A stretch of DNA of 64,000 nt, from the NCBI GenBank assembly GCA_038496675.1, contig CM076653.1:26311440-26375439 (forward strand), given 5' to 3'. Positions 60,036 through 64,000 of the stretch are shown here, one piece after another (the stretch's first letter is position 1; each line of letters begins with the position of its first letter). The notes below the pieces were generated by a model. It was not told where the DNA came from. It saw only the letters and a program-made list of their open reading frames with translations, and searched no databases. Source of the DNA: Rachycentron canadum. Lineage: Eukaryota; Chordata; Actinopteri; Carangiformes; Rachycentridae. A program made the position numbers and the translations under genes.

Positions 60036-62480
60036 CTGGAATCGTCACATTTTCACTATAATACCATTTCAGCGATTGTCAGAAATCATTTCAGAACCAA
60101 ATTTAATAAGAAAAGAAATATGAAATATAAGTGTTGCTTGAGCAGCAGAATTCTGACCATATATATATTTTTAAAAAAGGCTGTATAAGTTTAATTGTTC
60201 AGTACTATGAAGTGCTTTTGCTGCAGCTTTCACTTTGTCTTGAAATCTGATTTTTATGATGCCCCCCAGAAAAGCTTCATGAAGAAATTATTCACCTCAA
60301 GCAATATACTGACCACCCAATCCAGAGCGTGTCTTCAATTTTCCACAACTGCCAAGAGCAAGTTATTTCTTCTGATAACACATACATCTGATAAATTGGC
60401 GGTTTTAACAACTAGCAGTTGAATTAAGGTGATGGGTTGAAGCCTGGAACTGTTTGTCACCTTGCAAGTTCAAGGTCTGGCTTTTGAAAATTGAGACATT
60501 TTGCCATAAGATTGAAAAATCCTCTTTAGCTGATGTATCTCCGAGACAGGAATATGATGTTATCACAGAGGAGGACAGGGTCAGTTGGCTGACTCTCTGG
60601 TTCATGTAAACACGACTGACAGATTACAGTTTTTTCTGAACAAGCAGATCTACATTTGTAGTTTATGATTGCTACATTTATGATTCAAACCAGCACATAT
60701 ATTGGAAAAAAAAAAAAATTGCAGTATATTTGGTCAGCTGCTCACACTACATATTACATTTTTTTTTTTTTTTTTTCCTTCCAAAATCAGGACGGTCTGG
60801 TTCAAGAGCAACTTGAGACTTTCAAATCTGTGGGGTTCCTCATCTTGCATTGATACTTTACATGCATAGACACAGATACACCAACGCACACACCTCTAAC
60901 ATACATAAACATACCACACCTTTATGGCAGAAGGAAAAAAAAAAAAAAAAAAAAAACTTCTGATGCACAACGCATTGCTCCTACCAAACTATCTAGCATC
61001 AATTAGAATCCCATCCACATTTCCTGCCCTCAATATTATGCACATTCGCCTGTTTCATTATTTTTCTAATTACAGGCAAATGGTGGAGACTGATAGGATT
61101 TTATGTCTTTCACTAGCTCCATTGTCTGTCAGGCAAGATGGATTCCCCTTGGGGTGAGCAATATATCAGCTTTGCAAGTCCATATATTGTCTTAAGCATG
61201 AGGTAATGTAGCACTGATCCATCTAGGTACTCTCTAATATCAGCATGTTAATTTATGGGGCATCCAGGAATTTCACAAGGTATTTCCTGTTTATATGCCT
61301 CCGGTCCACTCAGTATTTTATGTTTCCTTTTTTTCAGTAGTTCAGGTTTAGATAATTCAGATGCCTGCACCTAGAAGCAGAGATGGGCTACTGTATTACC
61401 TTTGGGTTTGTGGTCATACGTGCCTCTGCTCAAGATGCGTTAGTTATTTCACAAGGATTATTTCAAACATTATGTCTTAAATTGCAATTTTATGTTGTTT
61501 TTTTCCCTCATTTACAGAGAAGGGAATTTATATTTTATATAGATTACATATGTAAACAACTCTAACAGGATGAGATTAGCCAACAAAAACCCCATTATAA
61601 AGAATGAGATTTCTAAAAATGTTTTCCAATTCCAGTGTTACAGGCCACTGTGAAAAGACCTTTCTTAGGTTCAACCACTGTGCATTTCACGCTTATATAC
61701 TTCTTTTCACAGCACCTTGATTTGACAATATCCTGCCACTGCTCAGCACAGAGGGATTTAAAGACTTGAATGAATAAGTTAAGGACGGGAATGTGCTCTC
61801 GAATAAAATCTGTCACAAATCAAATAAGAAAGATTAATGCTGAGAGGTGTGAAGTGTACCATAAAATGTCAGCGAGTGAAAGACCATTTAAAGTGGGATG
61901 TCTTTCACAGGAATACATCTTTGCTGGAATTTGTGGAGAGATACTGTAATTTCAAGGTACTGTAAGTCAGCAGAGGCAAGGAGGCCATTAAAGTTCATGA
62001 AGCAAAGGTTCACTGACCGTGGGGTTTAATTGTTGAGTTTCAAAACAGTAAAATTTTTAGAACTCTTTCTTATAACGTGCTGAATGTAATTTACTGTCAT
62101 GGTATTTTTGAAAACCTTACAGCACATCACGTGGTGTGAGATCAGAGTCGCTACCTACTACTTTTCTGCTTTAAACTGTTGAGTTTAGAGTGGATTTTTT
62201 TTTTTAAATCTGTAAAGTGTGTGTGTGGTAAGAGACACAGAGACCCAGGTTATGTCACTAATGGTATGTCTAGCTTGTTTCATCTTAAAAAAAATGAGTG
62301 AACCACATGATTACATGCACATGTATATTCACATAGTGACCCTTTTATAGTGCTTTTATAATGTTACAGTTGATAAAATAATATTTAAAAAGCTGCTTTA
62401 CATTGAATATTTTGTCTGTCTATAGCTTTACTTTTAGTTCAGAGTTTAAAGTTAATGTGTCATGTAGGATTGGGACCAAG
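60036..62480. other. No gene recognised
   Basis: AT-rich DNA with A runs (60706-60718, 60935-60956), a T run (60760-60777) and mixed sequence 61040-61260 that could be conserved non-coding DNA. No frame resembles a protein family. Confidence 0.4.
60935..60956. repeat. A(22) homopolymer
   Basis: Twenty-two A after CAGAAGG. No element body is recognised. Confidence 0.95.
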
Positions 62481-62481
62481 T

Positions 62482-62849
62482 GGCAACCCACCGCAGGTGG
62501 TTTGAAGCTTTGAGTTTGCCAATTGGCCGTCGCCGTGCTGTTTTTTTTTTGTTTTGTTTTTTTCCTCAAAATGGGTCCATAATTTTAAAAATTATCATCA
62601 TGTTGTATGGAGGAAGACTTGTAACGGGCGATTGAGACCATGAAGTCATTAGGAAAACTTTAACTGAGGTAGTAATAAATCAAGTGAGAAGTAGGGCCAT
62701 TTCCTAATAGACTTCTAAATAACCAGACTTCTTTTTGCAACCAGCGCAGTCTCCTCCTGATGGCCATTAGATAGTATCCAGTTTTAAGGCTCTTCCGCAT
62801 TGGCTTCACTTTTCAGCCCCCGAGTCTACATCCACTACATACAGTCTTT
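62482..62849 (+). mobile_element. Dispersed teleost repeat (probable non-autonomous element), copy 2
   Basis: Same family and orientation as 37282-37811. Shared blocks in order: GTTTGAAGCTTTGAGTTTGC, CATCATGTTGTATGGA, AATCAAGTGAGAAGTAGG, CCATTTCCTAATAGACTTCT, CTCCTCCTGATGGCCATTAG, GTTTTAAGGCTCTTCCGCAT, TGGCTTCACTTTTCAGCCCC and CATACAGTCT at the end. It lacks about 160 bases present in copy 1, mostly in the first half. An A-rich tract follows directly. Confidence 0.75.
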
Positions 62850-62860
62850 TAGGGACACAT

Positions 62861-62884
62861 TTAAAAAAAAAAAAAAAAAAAAAA
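62861..62884. repeat. A-rich tract
   Basis: About 24 A, then AAATTAAATTAAATAAATAA. It separates copy 2 of the dispersed repeat from a tRNA-like segment. Confidence 0.92.
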
Positions 62885-62943
62885 TTAAATTAAATAAATA
62901 AAGTTGATTATGATACATTTCCATCACTGGAATAACAGTTGTT

Positions 62944-63022
62944 AGCCCGCCAACCAAGGACCAGGGTTTGGTACGTCTCTATGTCACAAGGCTAGCAGTC
63001 CTATTCCACAATGCCACTTAGA
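62944..63022 (-). mobile_element. Possible tRNA-derived SINE head, minus strand
   Basis: On the minus strand, TGGCATTGTGG resembles an A-box and GTACCAAACCC, 32 bases on, resembles a B-box, spacing typical of tRNA promoters. GTGGAATAGGACTGCTAGCC and TGACATAGAGACG between them have a tRNA-like texture. The B-box has a substitution, and no poly-A tail is seen on the expected side, so this may be a truncated SINE or coincidence. Confidence 0.35.
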
Positions 63023-63054
63023 CTTTTTTTTTTTTTTTATAAATAGAGCCTGCT

Positions 63055-63930
63055 TTAAAAAAATACAAGAAATATTATGCGAGAACACAGTGTTGCTATT
63101 TGTATTTATTTTCATTTATATATACAGGGAAATCTCATGAGTTATAATTACCTTATTTAATATGTTTGTTTTTCTCACTAAAAGGATATTCATGAAAAAA
63201 AAAAAAAAAAAAAAAAAGATGCGTCCCATCAGTGATGCAATATTTTAGAGTCACTTAAGTTTCAAGCATATTTTCATGATTATTGCAATAATATTGTAGA
63301 TTTCTATTTTTTTGGCCAGGATAATTGTGACATTGTCCCATGTCTATGTGATGCCCCAGTCTAAAAAGAATCTATATTTTTTTCACTTGAAAGACATGTA
63401 CACAATTGTAGTTCTGGCATGTATATTGCCTTTGTCATCAAAACAAGTGGTTTTCCTTTAGCCAACATGCAGCTCAGCACAGCAGTTCATTTCACAATAT
63501 TTCAATCTAAAATGCACCAACGCAACTAAAACAAGAACACGCTTCAGGATCAACTCTCGCACCAGAACACTGACAACTTTTTTTCTCCCAGTAGTTAACA
63601 CTTTGTCATGCAATGACCTAAAAAAAAAAAAAATACACAAACAACAGGCAGCATTAAAATATGTAACACTCTTGTCTTTGATGTATCTTTAATACAAACC
63701 AGGATTCCATTACAGCAAGAGGAATGGTACATATTTATTGAGTCAACTATGATACCTTACATTACATGCTGTACAAATTAATCCAAAAGGCTGAAATATG
63801 CTTCAGTAGGTTTTATTTATTTACACAATGCCCTACATTTAACCAAAAACTATATAAACCTGGTTCACAGTTTGTCTGCAACCACTTTACATTTGAACAA
63901 TCCATTTTGTCAACAGTTTTTATTCATATA
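63055..63930. other. No gene recognised
   Basis: AT-rich sequence with A runs at 63197-63218 and 63620-63633. No exon or element recognised. Confidence 0.45.
63197..63218. repeat. A-rich homopolymer
   Basis: About 22 A after CATG. Confidence 0.93.
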
Positions 63931-63933
63931 GTA

Positions 63934-63953
63934 TGGATGGATGGATGGATGAT

Positions 63954-64000
<47 letters not shown>
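63934..64000. repeat. (GGAT)n(GATA)n microsatellite reaching the window end
   Basis: Four or five ATGG units (63934-63951) pass into at least ten perfect GATA units that continue past the end of the window. Confidence 0.96.

Noticed and set aside
1..64000. tRNA, rRNA, CRISPR, phage or bacterial operon features
   Set aside because: No intact tRNA box pair with cloverleaf potential, no rRNA sequence, and no regularly spaced direct repeats. The composition is vertebrate.

Overview
The window looks like non-coding chromosomal DNA from a ray-finned (teleost) fish, probably a percomorph. This rests on an AT-leaning composition, very abundant CA/GT, GA/CT, TA and GATA microsatellites, and decayed transposon families I recognise from teleost genomes: Tc1-like DNA transposon, tRNA-derived SINEs, a LINE with a restriction-like endonuclease domain, and a dispersed family ending in an ACAGTCTATGG-type terminus. 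Bacterial-style features (operons, ribosome binding sites, CRISPR) are absent. I found no exon, rRNA or tRNA gene that I could defend. The long open frames are simple-repeat translations, assembly-gap translations or transposon relics. The best overall reading is a gene desert or part of a very large intron.

Layout. 1-5.1 kb: AT-rich sequence with CA repeats and a 500-base assembly gap (4239-4738). 5.1-5.6 kb: two adjacent retroposon remnants. 5.6-9.1 kb: unique-looking sequence with a homeodomain-motif-rich stretch near 7.1-7.35 kb. 9.17-9.99 kb: inactive, internally deleted Tc1-like element. 10.77-10.99 kb: minus-strand SINE remnant. 11-24 kb: mostly unrecognised sequence with many microsatellites and purine/pyrimidine tracts. 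24.25-24.5 and 29.4-29.6 kb: regulatory-looking stretches. 30.4-31.0 and 35.3-35.8 kb: long purine-rich tracts. 35.9-36.3 kb: possible Harbinger-like remnant. 37.28-37.81 kb: first copy of a dispersed repeat whose second copy lies at 62.48-62.85 kb. 41.4-41.8 kb: diverged ~105-130 bp repeat units. 42-54 kb: unrecognised sequence with several simple repeats and one perfect microsatellite palindrome (51095-51146). 54.9-55.66 kb: broken LINE relic. 58.1-58.4 and 59.8-60.0 kb: regulatory-looking stretches. 58861-59719: near-perfect tandem duplication around a single N, almost certainly an assembly artefact. The window ends inside a GATA microsatellite.

No set of genes works together here. The points of interest are the assembly error, the transposon relics and their damage, several candidate conserved regulatory elements (octamer, TAATTA and RFX X-box motifs), and unusual-structure DNA. 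I did not find a convincing new biological system.
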